A DNA stretch of 41,194 bases, taken from contig JAPDPT010000028.1 of NCBI GenBank assembly GCA_034506315.1, forward strand, positions 1-41,194. Reading direction: 5' to 3'. The position numbers and the translations under genes were made by a program. This document shows, one piece after another, positions 1 to 7,479 of this stretch. The notes beneath the pieces were generated by a model. That model saw only the letters and a program-made list of their open reading frames with translations, was not told where the DNA came from and ran no database searches. The stretch comes from a candidate division KSB1 bacterium. GTDB taxonomy: Bacteria > Zhuqueibacterota > Zhuqueibacteria > Oleimicrobiales > Geothermoviventaceae. Positions within the stretch are counted from its first letter, which is position 1. Every line of letters begins with the position of its first letter.

Positions 1-71
1 GACGACCTCTCGGCCAAACCGACGACTACAGCGGGACCACCTTCTCCCTCTGGACCCTTATCGGTTTGTAA
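1..71 (+). CDS. possible 3' end of a gene cut by the window edge
   Basis: The third forward frame is open from the window edge to a TAA at 69-71 and would encode about 22 residues ending in GTTFSLWTLIGL. The mixed polar/aromatic composition is compatible with the C-terminus of a real protein, possibly an outer-membrane strand, but 22 residues cannot identify a family. It lies upstream of and in the same direction as the AEC permease. It could equally be chance. Confidence 0.3.
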   Translation, partial: RPLGQTDDYSGTTFSLWTLIGL

Positions 72-213
72 TCGGAGGTACCTCGGTGTCCCTTCGGTGC
101 GCGAGGGTTGGTAGGCGGGCGAAAGGCTGCACGCACGGCACGTAGCAACGGGGCGATTAGTCTGCGTGCGAGGTGCGCGGGAGCTTCGCGGTGGGCTGAG
201 AGAGGCCTGGCGA

Positions 214-1110
214 GTGATCATCTGGGAAGTCATCGTTCCTACTTTCCTCATCGTGTTCCTGGGGTACGCGGCGGGGCGTGCGGCCAGCTTTGATCTGCGT
301 TCCCTTTCGAACCTGACCCTCTACGTGCTCACTCCAAGCCTCGTTTTCCACCGTCTGTACGTCAGTCGCCTTGATGCGGGAATGATCGGTCGCATTGCAG
401 CTTATTCCGGGGCGATCGTGGCGGCCATGTACCTGGTGTCTGCGGCCGTGAGCGGCTGGTTCAAGCTCCGGGAGCAGGATGCCGTTGCCTTTCGCCTTGC
501 GAGTGCGCTTTTCAACGTGGGTAACATGGGGCTTCAGGTCGTGGTCTTTGCGTTCGGGGAGCAAGGTCTTACCTACGCGGCGGTGATGGTGGTTTGTCAT
601 GTTCTTCTCACGAACACGGTGGGGGTGTTTGTCGCGGCGCGCGCCAGCCTTGACCGGCGCCAGGCGCTGCGACAAGTTTTCGCCCTCCCGGCTGTGTACG
701 CCATTGCATTGGGGTTTCTCCTGGGCCACGCCAGGGTGCCGCTACCACCGACCTTGTTGCGACCGGTCGAACTTCTGGGAAACGCAGCGATCCCCGTCAA
801 TACCGCTCTCCTTGGGCTCCAGTTGAGCCGCTCGCGCGCCGCGGAGAATGTGCGTCTGGCCGCGGTGGTGGCCGGCTTGCGCCTTCTCCTGGCCCCGGCA
901 TTGGGCGCGATCCTGCTCCGGCTGATGGGGTTTTCCGGGTTGCCCCTGAGGGTCCTCCTCTTGCAGACGGCAATGCCCTCCGCTGTCTACTCTTCCATTC
1001 TCTCCCAGCGATACGAGGCGAATGCAGCTCTGGCGAGCGCTGCTGTGCTCGTCTCCACCTTGCTGAGCGCCCTGTCTCTAAGCGCTTTGCTCCTTCTGCT
1101 GGCCGGGTGA
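214..1110 (+). CDS. AEC-family (auxin efflux carrier-like) permease
   Basis: Predicted inner-membrane secondary transporter of the AEC family (Mem_trans); substrates in bacteria are often small carboxylates such as malate, but none can be assigned here. About ten hydrophobic segments run the length of the roughly 298-residue protein, close to the usual 300-320. Family-like features include the early FLGYAAGR segment, LTLYVLTPSLVF in the second helix, FNVGNMGLQVVVFAFG in the middle, and QTAMPSAVYSSILSQRY near the C-terminal end. I chose the GTG at 214 because GAGAGAGG (198-205) sits 8 bases upstream and the protein then begins directly with the first membrane segment; an ATG at 166 would add 16 residues without a clear SD. 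It stands alone, convergent with the methyltransferase pair on the other strand. Confidence 0.85.
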   Translation: MIIWEVIVPTFLIVFLGYAAGRAASFDLRSLSNLTLYVLTPSLVFHRLYVSRLDAGMIGRIAAYSGAIVAAMYLVSAAVSGWFKLREQDAVAFRLASALFNVGNMGLQVVVFAFGEQGLTYAAVMVVCHVLLTNTVGVFVAARASLDRRQALRQVFALPAVYAIALGFLLGHARVPLPPTLLRPVELLGNAAIPVNTALLGLQLSRSRAAENVRLAAVVAGLRLLLAPALGAILLRLMGFSGLPLRVLLLQTAMPSAVYSSILSQRYEANAALASAAVLVSTLLSALSLSALLLLLAG

Positions 1111-1188
1111 GGCGTTTCCGGGCCACTCCGGGGTGGTGTGGAGAAAGGAGAGCGCAGGAAACTCTCGCCAGGCGCAATGGCTGTGAGG

Positions 1189-1683
1189 TCAGGTTTCCGG
1201 TGAATCCGGAGCGAACTGTCGTACGCGCTTGGGCACGAGGGACTTGAGTACCCCCGTGCCCTTGTACAGACCACAGCCGATGGGCTCATTTTCGCAGGCC
1301 ACGATGACGAAGCCCGGTTCCACTTCGAACTTCCGGGCGATGTCCTGGCCGTTGAGGAAGGAGAGCGCCTCCGCACGGGAAAGCCGCGCCACATTGCGCG
1401 TCGCCCATCGCCCGAAGATCTGAATCGCGTGCGTACTCGGCTTGAGACCGATGTTCGTTCGCGTCGCCAGCCGGAGGCCGACGGTGTGCGGGGCCAGGTC
1501 GAGTGCGGCGGCAAGGTGTGGGGAGCGACGTACCATCCAGATGTTGCGGCCGTGGAGGACAAGTTCGTACGGGTTGAACCTCTCCGCGGGCAGCCCGTAC
1601 CGCTGACGAAGAGCCTCGAGGACGGCACGCCGCTCTTCAGCACTTGCCAATCTTAGCGATGAAGAAGCCCCAGGAGTCGACAT
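1189..1683 (-). CDS. RsmF-type C-terminal (PUA-like) RNA-binding domain as a separate ORF
   Basis: About 164 residues resembling the C-terminal PUA-like domain that follows the catalytic domain in RsmF/NOL1-type rRNA m5C methyltransferases. Family-like stretches are the GLRLATRTNIGLKPSTHAIQ segment, LSRAEALSFLNGQDI, EPGFVIVACENEPIGCGLYK and the final LKSLVPKRVR. It lies immediately downstream of, and out of frame with, the methyltransferase domain and overlaps its end. The start is uncertain: ATG at 1683 (47-base overlap) or TTG at 1650 (14-base overlap); neither has a clear SD. Possibilities are a natural two-gene arrangement with translational coupling, a +1 frameshift joining both into one protein of about 450 residues, or an indel error in the assembly. 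Standalone versions of this domain are known, so the split may be genuine. Confidence 0.7.
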   Translation of the reverse strand: MSTPGASSSLRLASAEERRAVLEALRQRYGLPAERFNPYELVLHGRNIWMVRRSPHLAAALDLAPHTVGLRLATRTNIGLKPSTHAIQIFGRWATRNVARLSRAEALSFLNGQDIARKFEVEPGFVIVACENEPIGCGLYKGTGVLKSLVPKRVRQFAPDSPET

Positions 1684-2545
1684 CGTGTGGGTAGAACCGT
1701 CGTGTTCGTTCCAGTTGCGGATCGAAATGGGATCCACTCCATTCCCGAAGGCCTTCCCTGCCAGCGGGCGTGGTAAGCGGCAGGATCTCGGCCGATGGAC
1801 GCCTCTGGAGAAGCCAGTCCACAACGGCCTCGTTCTCCTCCGGCGCGAAGGTACACGTCGAATAGACCAGAACACCTCCGGGCTTAAGAAGATCGAAGGC
1901 GCGAAGGATGAGCTCGCGCTGAAGTCGGCTCACCCTCAAGATTCGTTCGGGGAAGCGACCCATGGGCGCCGCAAGCCCCTGTCGCCACGCGCCGAGCCCG
2001 GAGCACGGAGCGTCCAGGAGGATGCGGTCAAAGGTGTACTTCTTTGGGATGGCTTGCGCCGGTCCGACGCGCGTGATGGTATTCAGGACTCCCAATCTTT
2101 CCAGGTTCGTTTTGAGTGTGGCGACGCGCGCCAGGCTCACATCGTTGGCGAGGATGAGGCCATCATTGCCCATCTGAGCTGCAAGCTGCGAGGTCTTGCC
2201 ACCCGGGGCGGCGCACATGTCGAGCACAAACTCCCCCGGCCGCGGATCCAGCTCCAGGCCGGGAAGGGTGGAGGTGAGCCCCTGCGGATGGTAGAACCCG
2301 AGAAGGTATTCCAATTGCCTCCCAATACTGGAAAGCCCGCTGATCCTCCAGACCAACGGGTTCAGCGGCTCCGGGGACACAGTGGCGCCCAGAGCCCGAA
2401 GTCGCGCCTCAAGCTCAGGTGGGTTGGTCTTGAGGGTGTTCACACGAACGTGCACCGGAACGGGGCGCTTGAGGGCCTCGAGAAACGTTTCGAAATCCGG
2501 GATGATGTCCCGGTACCGGCTGTACGTCGGAAGTACCCAGTCCAT
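1637..2545 (-). CDS. NOL1/NOP2/Sun-family RNA m5C methyltransferase, catalytic part (RsmB/RsmF-like)
   Basis: SAM-dependent methyltransferase predicted to make 5-methylcytosine in rRNA. Visible landmarks: an N-terminal substrate-recognition segment (VPVHVRVNTLKT), SAM motif I LDMCAAPGGKTSQLA, the motif IV cysteine in DAPCSGLG, and the motif VI cysteine in LVYSTCTFAPEENE; both catalytic cysteines are present. The protein of about 302 residues ends with RRFYPHDVDSWGFFIAKIGKC, where RsmF-type enzymes normally continue into a PUA-like domain; here that domain is in the next ORF. The start at ATG 2545 is supported by GAGGTC about 9 bases upstream. The open frame extends 70 codons further upstream, but that stretch is low-complexity and lacks family features. 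Confidence 0.88.
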   Translation of the reverse strand: MDWVLPTYSRYRDIIPDFETFLEALKRPVPVHVRVNTLKTNPPELEARLRALGATVSPEPLNPLVWRISGLSSIGRQLEYLLGFYHPQGLTSTLPGLELDPRPGEFVLDMCAAPGGKTSQLAAQMGNDGLILANDVSLARVATLKTNLERLGVLNTITRVGPAQAIPKKYTFDRILLDAPCSGLGAWRQGLAAPMGRFPERILRVSRLQRELILRAFDLLKPGGVLVYSTCTFAPEENEAVVDWLLQRRPSAEILPLTTPAGREGLREWSGSHFDPQLERTRRFYPHDVDSWGFFIAKIGKC

Positions 2546-2853
2546 CTGTGCTGACCTCGATCGTAGAGGACACAAGGTACGGGTTGCCGGGGAATCGTCC
2601 AAGGAAGTCGAGGCGAGGACGAGGGCGTACCGTCGCCGAGGCCGATGTGGCCGCGGTCCTGGACTGCCGATGCGGCCCGGCACCGCAAACGCCTTCGCAA
2701 GGCGCGGCGGCTTTCGGTTAGGGCATACGCCAGCCTCCGGAGGCGCGGGATTCACGTACGGTCCACGCTTGCAGATGAGCGCGTTTTTGGGTACGTTTGG
2801 AAAGCTAGCAGACGACGCGCGCAGGGAATGGGCAAACGCAGGGTGAGGGTACC
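2546..2853. other. divergent intergenic region, no feature recognised
   Basis: 308 bases between the leftward methyltransferase and the rightward cation transporter. It presumably holds divergent promoters, but I see no convincing -35/-10 pair, hairpin or small ORF. Open frames crossing it have arginine/proline-rich noise-like translations. Confidence 0.5.
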
Positions 2854-4020
2854 GTGCTGAGGCGGTTACGAGGCTGGATGTTCATTCCTTCCCTTCCTGA
2901 GGAAGAGAAGCGGTGGCGCGTGGCGGCAACCGAGGGCTGGGCGAGCATTGTCGTTAATGTTCTGCTGAGCGCCCTTAAGATCCTGGGCAGCCTGGCCAGC
3001 GGTTCGGTGGCCCTCCTGGCCGATGCCTTTCACAGCCTCTCCGACGTCGTCACCTCAGCCATCATCGTCGTGGCCTATAGGTTGGCCAAACTGCCCTCGG
3101 ACGAGCGGCACCCATTTGGTCACGGGCGCGCTGAGCATGCCGCCTCCCTTGTCGTGGCTGTCCTGCTGGTGGTTGCTGGGTTTGAGCTCGGCAAGTCCTC
3201 GCTGGCCCGAGTCCTACACCCGCAGTCGGTGGACGCTTCGAGCTGGGTGCTGGGTTTGGTCATCGTGAGCATTGTGGCGAAGGAGCTGCTGGCTCAGTTT
3301 TCCCATCGCCTGGCCGTCGCCATCCAGTCCCAGGCGTTGGAGGCGGATACCTGGCACCACCGCACGGACGCCATCTCCGCGGCGGTCGTCCTTGTCGCCC
3401 TCATTCTCTCGAGGTACGGTATCGTGCGAGCGGATGGCATTGCGGGACTGATCGTATCCGGGTTCATCGTTTACATCGGCATCAAGTTCACTTGGGAGGC
3501 GGTGAGCGAGCTCATGGGGCACGCCCCCCCGCCCGCCCTCGTGGATGAAATCAAAGGCATCGCCCTGGAACACCCTGAGGTGCTGGATGCTCACGACGTG
3601 ATTGTCCATCAGTACGGCCGCAAGAAAGTCATCTCCCTGCATATCGGGTTGAGCAAGGACACCTCCCTCGACCGGTCCCATACCATCGCCGAGGAGGTCG
3701 AAGCCAACGTCAGCGCACGGATCGGTGGCCACACCACGGTTCACGTGGATCCCGTGGCAGAGGGGGACGAGCTGGACCGCATTCGTGCTGTCCTGGACCA
3801 GTTCAGCCGGACGCGGGAATGGGTGCTCTCGTTCCACGATGTGCGCCTGTCCCGCAATGCGGACGGTTCCGAGGACCTCATCCTCGATCTGGTCGTTACG
3901 GCCGATTCCCACGGAACCGAAGGCCAGGCAGGGATTGAGGAGCTGGTACGTCAGTTACGCGCGGCCTTCCCCTCCCTGCGGCAAATCCGGGTTCAAATGG
4001 AGCCGCCCTTTGCGCGCTGA
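2854..4020 (+). CDS. cation diffusion facilitator (CDF) metal exporter with extended C-terminus
   Basis: Inner-membrane divalent-cation/proton antiporter of the CDF family. Metal site A is visible as the Hx3D pair in DAFHSLSD (TM2) and the Hx3D pair in HHRTD (TM5), the ligand pattern of zinc-type CDFs. Six membrane segments are followed by a cytoplasmic dimerisation domain (about 210-290: PEVLDAHDVIVHQYG ... HIGLSKD ... TTVHVDP). Beyond that, residues about 300-388 look like a second, diverged copy of the same domain (VLSFHDVRLS ... LILDLVVTAD ... QIRVQMEPP). The total of 388 residues is longer than the usual 280-310. Start: GTG 2854 behind GGTGAGGGT; ATG 2878, with GAGG 5 bases upstream, is an equally reasonable alternative. 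Monocistronic; specificity (Zn, Fe or Mn) cannot be assigned. Confidence 0.88.
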   Translation: MLRRLRGWMFIPSLPEEEKRWRVAATEGWASIVVNVLLSALKILGSLASGSVALLADAFHSLSDVVTSAIIVVAYRLAKLPSDERHPFGHGRAEHAASLVVAVLLVVAGFELGKSSLARVLHPQSVDASSWVLGLVIVSIVAKELLAQFSHRLAVAIQSQALEADTWHHRTDAISAAVVLVALILSRYGIVRADGIAGLIVSGFIVYIGIKFTWEAVSELMGHAPPPALVDEIKGIALEHPEVLDAHDVIVHQYGRKKVISLHIGLSKDTSLDRSHTIAEEVEANVSARIGGHTTVHVDPVAEGDELDRIRAVLDQFSRTREWVLSFHDVRLSRNADGSEDLILDLVVTADSHGTEGQAGIEELVRQLRAAFPSLRQIRVQMEPPFAR

Positions 4021-4024
4021 GTGC

Positions 4025-5395
4025 TCAGGGGCGCGGAGCACAGGGTGCATTGGGTAGAGGCGGGAAGGGCCAACCCGTGGTGAGATAGAGCCGCTCGGGC
4101 CGCGGCTGTAGGGAGGCGAGTTCCGGCAGGAGCCGATCCCGCACGCTCCGGAAACTCGCCAGAAGCGCGGGGGGAAGTGGCTCGCCTGTCACGCGCTGCA
4201 GGCGAAGCGGGTTGATGGGCCGTCCGTTCTCGTAGAAAGCGTAGTGCAGGTGGGGACCGGTGGCGATGCCCGTCGCCCCGACGTATCCGATCACCTCGTT
4301 CTGGCGGACGTGTGAGCCTTTGCGAATCCCGGGGGCGAAGGCCGACAAGTGCCCGTAGAGCGTCTCGTAACGGGGATTCGTGTGTCGGATGCGGACGTAA
4401 TAGCCGAGCCCATCGTTCCAACCGAGATCACAGACGACGCCGTCCCCAGCCGCTGCCACCGGTGTGCCCGTGGGGGCAGCGAAGTCCACCGCGTAATGCG
4501 GCCTCACCCTCTTGAAGATGGGGTGCAAACGGGCTCCGGAAAAGCGAGAGGTGATTCTGCGATAATTCAGCGGGCTCTTTAGGAACGCCTTCTGGAAAGA
4601 TCTGCCCTGCTCGTCGTAGTACCCGCCACGGCCGTCCGGGAGCTCGAAATAGAACGCGGTGTACGGTCTGTTGCCGAGGACGTACTCCGCAGCCAGAATG
4701 CGCCCCAGCGCCACAGGAATCCGATCCTTGCCGGAGACGGCGCATTTCACCTCGTAGATCACCCGGAAGCGGTCACCGGGCTTCGGGTCGACGAAGAAAT
4801 CAATATCCCACTGAAAGATGTCCGAGAAAGCCATCACCAGCTCGGGGTCGGCGCCGAGACTGAGGAAAGCGTCGTAGAGGGTGGTGGAGACGGTCCCGCA
4901 CAGGCGACGCACCTCAGTTACCGTGGGGGCTTCGGCAGAAAACGGTTCCCATCCTTGGCCGCTGCGCTTCGCTCCGACCAGTTTCCAGGGTTGCGGCCGG
5001 TAGAGGAAAGCCACAACCGCACCCGCTTCCTTGATAAATCCGATGGAGGTGCCCGCACGCAGCGCCCGCACGCTGTGGACGGAGTCGAAAGCTCGCACCG
5101 CTTCGGCTCTTTCGAGGGGCGAGAGGCCCGAATACGCCAGCAATTCGTCGAGGGACTGTCCCCATTGCAGGCGAACCCAGGTCGTATCGGAAGCCCGTGC
5201 CGAAACCGGGGTCGAGGGAGAATCCGGGCACGCGCTGGGATGGGATCCCGGCGAACGGAACCGGCAAGAGACAAAACTGGAAAGGGAGAGAAGAGCTGAG
5301 AGGACGAACAGGCGCGCAGTTTGGGAGACTGGGAACAGACGGCTTCCGGATCTCACGCGGCTTGCCTTGAGCTGGAGGTGCGAAGGGAAAGCCAT
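4025..5395 (-). CDS. M23-family murein DD-endopeptidase (MepM/ShyA-like)
   Basis: Periplasmic zinc metallopeptidase expected to cut peptide cross-links in peptidoglycan. The N-terminus has a basic stretch and a hydrophobic segment ending FVSC, so it is secreted and possibly a lipoprotein, although F at -3 is atypical for a lipobox. The middle (GTVSTTLYDAFLSLGADPELVMAFSDIFQWDIDFF ... PGDRFRVIYE) matches the OapA/Csd3-like domain that precedes the catalytic domain in MepM-type enzymes. The LytM domain is complete: RPHYAVDFAAPTGTPV with the Hx3D zinc ligands and GPHLHYAF with the HxH pair. The start at ATG 5395 has no clear SD; GTG 5356, with AAGG about 8 bases upstream, would shorten the N-terminus by 13 residues and leave a compact signal peptide. 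It follows tRNA-Phe on the same strand, separated by a terminator. Confidence 0.88.
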   Translation of the reverse strand: MAFPSHLQLKASRVRSGSRLFPVSQTARLFVLSALLSLSSFVSCRFRSPGSHPSACPDSPSTPVSARASDTTWVRLQWGQSLDELLAYSGLSPLERAEAVRAFDSVHSVRALRAGTSIGFIKEAGAVVAFLYRPQPWKLVGAKRSGQGWEPFSAEAPTVTEVRRLCGTVSTTLYDAFLSLGADPELVMAFSDIFQWDIDFFVDPKPGDRFRVIYEVKCAVSGKDRIPVALGRILAAEYVLGNRPYTAFYFELPDGRGGYYDEQGRSFQKAFLKSPLNYRRITSRFSGARLHPIFKRVRPHYAVDFAAPTGTPVAAAGDGVVCDLGWNDGLGYYVRIRHTNPRYETLYGHLSAFAPGIRKGSHVRQNEVIGYVGATGIATGPHLHYAFYENGRPINPLRLQRVTGEPLPPALLASFRSVRDRLLPELASLQPRPERLYLTTGWPFPPLPNAPCAPRP

Positions 5396-5411
5396 CCACG
5401 TGCCCGAAAAC

Positions 5412-5434
5412 AGAAAAGGGGCTCATCCGGCCCC
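5412..5434 (-). terminator. intrinsic terminator after tRNA-Phe
   Basis: On the minus strand GGGGC (5434-5430), a 7-base loop and GCCCC (5422-5418) form a GC stem directly followed by TTTTCTG. It sits about 10 bases beyond the tRNA 3' end, where a terminator would be expected. Confidence 0.65.
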
Positions 5435-5443
5435 TCCTCTGGG

Positions 5444-5516
<73 letters not shown>

Positions 5517-5529
5517 TGAACCGTTCGCT

Positions 5530-5557
5530 AATATAGGAGCGCTGCGAAGAAAAGCAA
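5530..5557 (-). promoter_or_regulatory. sigma70-type promoter for tRNA-Phe
   Basis: On the minus strand, -35 TTGCTT (5557-5552), a 16-base spacer and -10 TATATT (5535-5530), ending about 13 bases before the tRNA 5' end. A perfect GGGGAATTTCCCC palindrome lies just upstream (5559-5571), of unknown meaning. Confidence 0.65.
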
Positions 5558-5657
5558 GGGGAAATTCCCCCGACTGAGGCTCTGGCCCGAGGAGATTCCA
5601 GGCCGGGGCAGAATCCAGGGTCTGGCCAATGCTCAAGCTCGCCCCTCGAGATAGGAG

Positions 5658-5686
5658 TTGACGGGAAAGAAAGGAGGTCGTATATT
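5658..5686 (+). promoter_or_regulatory. strong sigma70-type promoter for the hemerythrin-like gene
   Basis: TTGACG (5658-5663), exactly 17 bases, then TATATT (5681-5686). The -35 matches 5 of 6 and the -10 matches 5 of 6 consensus positions. The transcript would start near 5694, leaving a 5' leader of about 105 bases before the ATG at 5800. Confidence 0.7.
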
Positions 5687-5799
5687 TAGGATGTAGGAGT
5701 CCGAAAATGGCAAGTCTGGAGGTGGGGTCAATCCTGAGCTGCTGCTGGCGTCGTCCAGGGCTCAGGAAGGGAGCCGGTGAAAAAATCGGAGGGAGCACG

Positions 5800-6375
5800 A
5801 TGCCTCATCCGAGACCTATTGGGGTGCTCATGGAAGAGCACGAGCTAATCAAGCGGGTTCTCGCCGTGTTGCGGCGCGCCTGTGCGCAGGTAGAGCAGGG
5901 CGGAAAGGTTCCTCCGGAGTTGTTCCTGCAGGCTGGCGAATTCATCCGGGGCTTTGCGGATCGATGCCATCACGCGAAGGAGGAGAACCTACTGTTCCAG
6001 CGGATGGTGCAGCGCGGAATGCCCCAGCAGGGCGGACCCATCGGGCAAATGCTGCTGGAACACGAGCAGGGCCGGGCGTTCGCTCAGGACATGATGCGTG
6101 CTGCACAAGCCTGGAGAGCAGGGGAAGAGAAGGCCCGTCAGGAAGTGCTGAAGAAGGCGCTCAGCTATGCGGATCTTCTGGATCAGCACATTTTCAAGGA
6201 GGACAAGATCCTCTACCCCATGGGGGAGAAGCTTCTCGCGGAAGGAGACTGGGTAGTACTGGAGCGGGAGTTCGAGCGCGTCGAAGAGGAGGTCACGGGG
6301 GCTGGTGAACACGAGCGGTATCTGCGGCTTGTTGAAGACTTGGAGAGGAGAACGCGAGAGGAAACGAGGCGCTAG
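5800..6375 (+). CDS. hemerythrin-like (HHE) diiron protein
   Basis: Cytoplasmic four-helix-bundle protein of the hemerythrin/HHE family, likely binding a diiron centre for O2, NO or redox sensing or repair. Candidate iron ligands are spaced as in the family: H14 (MEEHEL), H57/H58 and E62 (CHHAKEEN), H88 (LLEHEQGR), H130 and E134 (QHIFKED). At 191 residues it is slightly longer than the core domain because of a charged C-terminal helix (about 150-191). The ATG at 5800 is chosen because GGAGGGAG (5788-5794) precedes it; the open frame begins earlier at 5707, but those 31 residues have no SD and no family similarity. It has its own promoter and is convergent with thrB. The physiological ligand cannot be told. 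Confidence 0.88.
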   Translation: MPHPRPIGVLMEEHELIKRVLAVLRRACAQVEQGGKVPPELFLQAGEFIRGFADRCHHAKEENLLFQRMVQRGMPQQGGPIGQMLLEHEQGRAFAQDMMRAAQAWRAGEEKARQEVLKKALSYADLLDQHIFKEDKILYPMGEKLLAEGDWVVLEREFERVEEEVTGAGEHERYLRLVEDLERRTREETRR

Positions 6376-6394
6376 GAGTCCTGCCAAGCCTGTC

Positions 6395-6421
6395 GCGAGC
6401 TCCTGACGCGGCTCGCCCTTT
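6395..6421 (+). terminator. possible weak terminator after the hemerythrin-like gene
   Basis: GCGAGC (6395-6400) and GCTCGC (6411-6416) can form a 6-bp stem with a 10-base loop, followed by CCTTTG. The U tract is short, so this is tentative. It lies between two convergent genes. Confidence 0.3.
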
Positions 6422-6483
6422 GAGCAAGGCGACCTAATAGGTTTCCTACGCCGAGAGAATCACCCCCAAGCTGAGGAAAGAGA

Positions 6484-7473
6484 TCAACGCTTTCCGCCCG
6501 TGACGGGATGAGCAACATGTCGGAAAGCAGTCGAGGTTGCGCGGTACGTTGGTTTGCGTAAGGAACGTACCCCCTTGCGGTCCACAGTGGTGACGAAGGC
6601 TCGTGCTACGCATCCACACGAGGCGAAGCTTTCCTGCATCGCTTGGGCGACGCGCTGGGCAATGCGCTCGTCGTCGGCGATGGCGAAGACGGTCGGCCCC
6701 GCGCCGCTGATGGAGCAGGCGAGCGCTCCGGCCTCCATGGCCTTTTCCTTCACGTGGTAAAAGCCCGGGATGAGACAGGCCCGGACCGGCTCGACGATTT
6801 CGTCCTTGATGGCTGCCGCAAAGTCGCGTACGGATCCCCGATATGCCGCCGCTACCATCGATGCCAGACGTGCGGAATTGGCGCTGGAGGCGGCCAGGGG
6901 CACCCTTTCCGGCAAGATCTGGCGTGCGTAGCGGGTAAGTACCTGGACAGACGGAACAGCGAGGACCAGGCGTAGCTGACGGGGGACAGGAAGTCGTTGC
7001 CACTGAGTCGGGTCGTCGTTCACCAGCACCATTCCGCCGAACACGCACGGGGCTACGTTGTCCGCGTGCATTCCGCTAATTAGGGCCTCGGCCTCGAGGG
7101 CAGCCCGGAAGGCGAGCTCCTTATCGGGACAGCCCATCAGGCAACAGGCGGCCCAGGCTCCCGCCACGGCACTGGCCGCGCTTCCACCCAGGCCACTTCC
7201 GATGGGCAATCCCTTGTGCAAGTACAGGTTCAGCCCCACTCCGCGGCCCAGCTGGCGGAACACAGCTCTTACCGCCAGGGACGCCGTGTTCTCGTCGGGA
7301 TCCGTTGGGATCCCCTCTGTGAGCCCGGTGATGCGTCGCAGGACCACCCCTTCGCCGTCCGTTCGCTCGGCGATCAGGGTATCCCCGAGCCCGCTCACGG
7401 CCAGACCGAGATGGTCAAAGCCCGGGCCCAGATTGGCTACCGTAGCGGGAGCGAAGACCTGCACTTTGTTCAT
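6484..7473 (-). CDS. thrB: homoserine kinase
   Basis: GHMP-superfamily kinase that phosphorylates L-homoserine to O-phosphohomoserine, the substrate of threonine synthase. The N-terminal VFAPATVANLGPGFDHLGLA and the ATP-binding loop GLPIGSGLGGSAASAV (residues about 88-104) are typical of homoserine kinases, as is the late SISGAGPTVFAIADD glycine loop. The length of 329 residues is normal. ATG 7473 is preceded by GAGGT, which lies within the last codons of thrC (thrC stops at 7480), so thrC and thrB are almost certainly co-transcribed and translationally coupled. Downstream is the convergent hemerythrin-like gene. Confidence 0.95.
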   Translation of the reverse strand: MNKVQVFAPATVANLGPGFDHLGLAVSGLGDTLIAERTDGEGVVLRRITGLTEGIPTDPDENTASLAVRAVFRQLGRGVGLNLYLHKGLPIGSGLGGSAASAVAGAWAACCLMGCPDKELAFRAALEAEALISGMHADNVAPCVFGGMVLVNDDPTQWQRLPVPRQLRLVLAVPSVQVLTRYARQILPERVPLAASSANSARLASMVAAAYRGSVRDFAAAIKDEIVEPVRACLIPGFYHVKEKAMEAGALACSISGAGPTVFAIADDERIAQRVAQAMQESFASCGCVARAFVTTVDRKGVRSLRKPTYRATSTAFRHVAHPVTGGKR

Positions 7474-7479
7474 CGCTGC

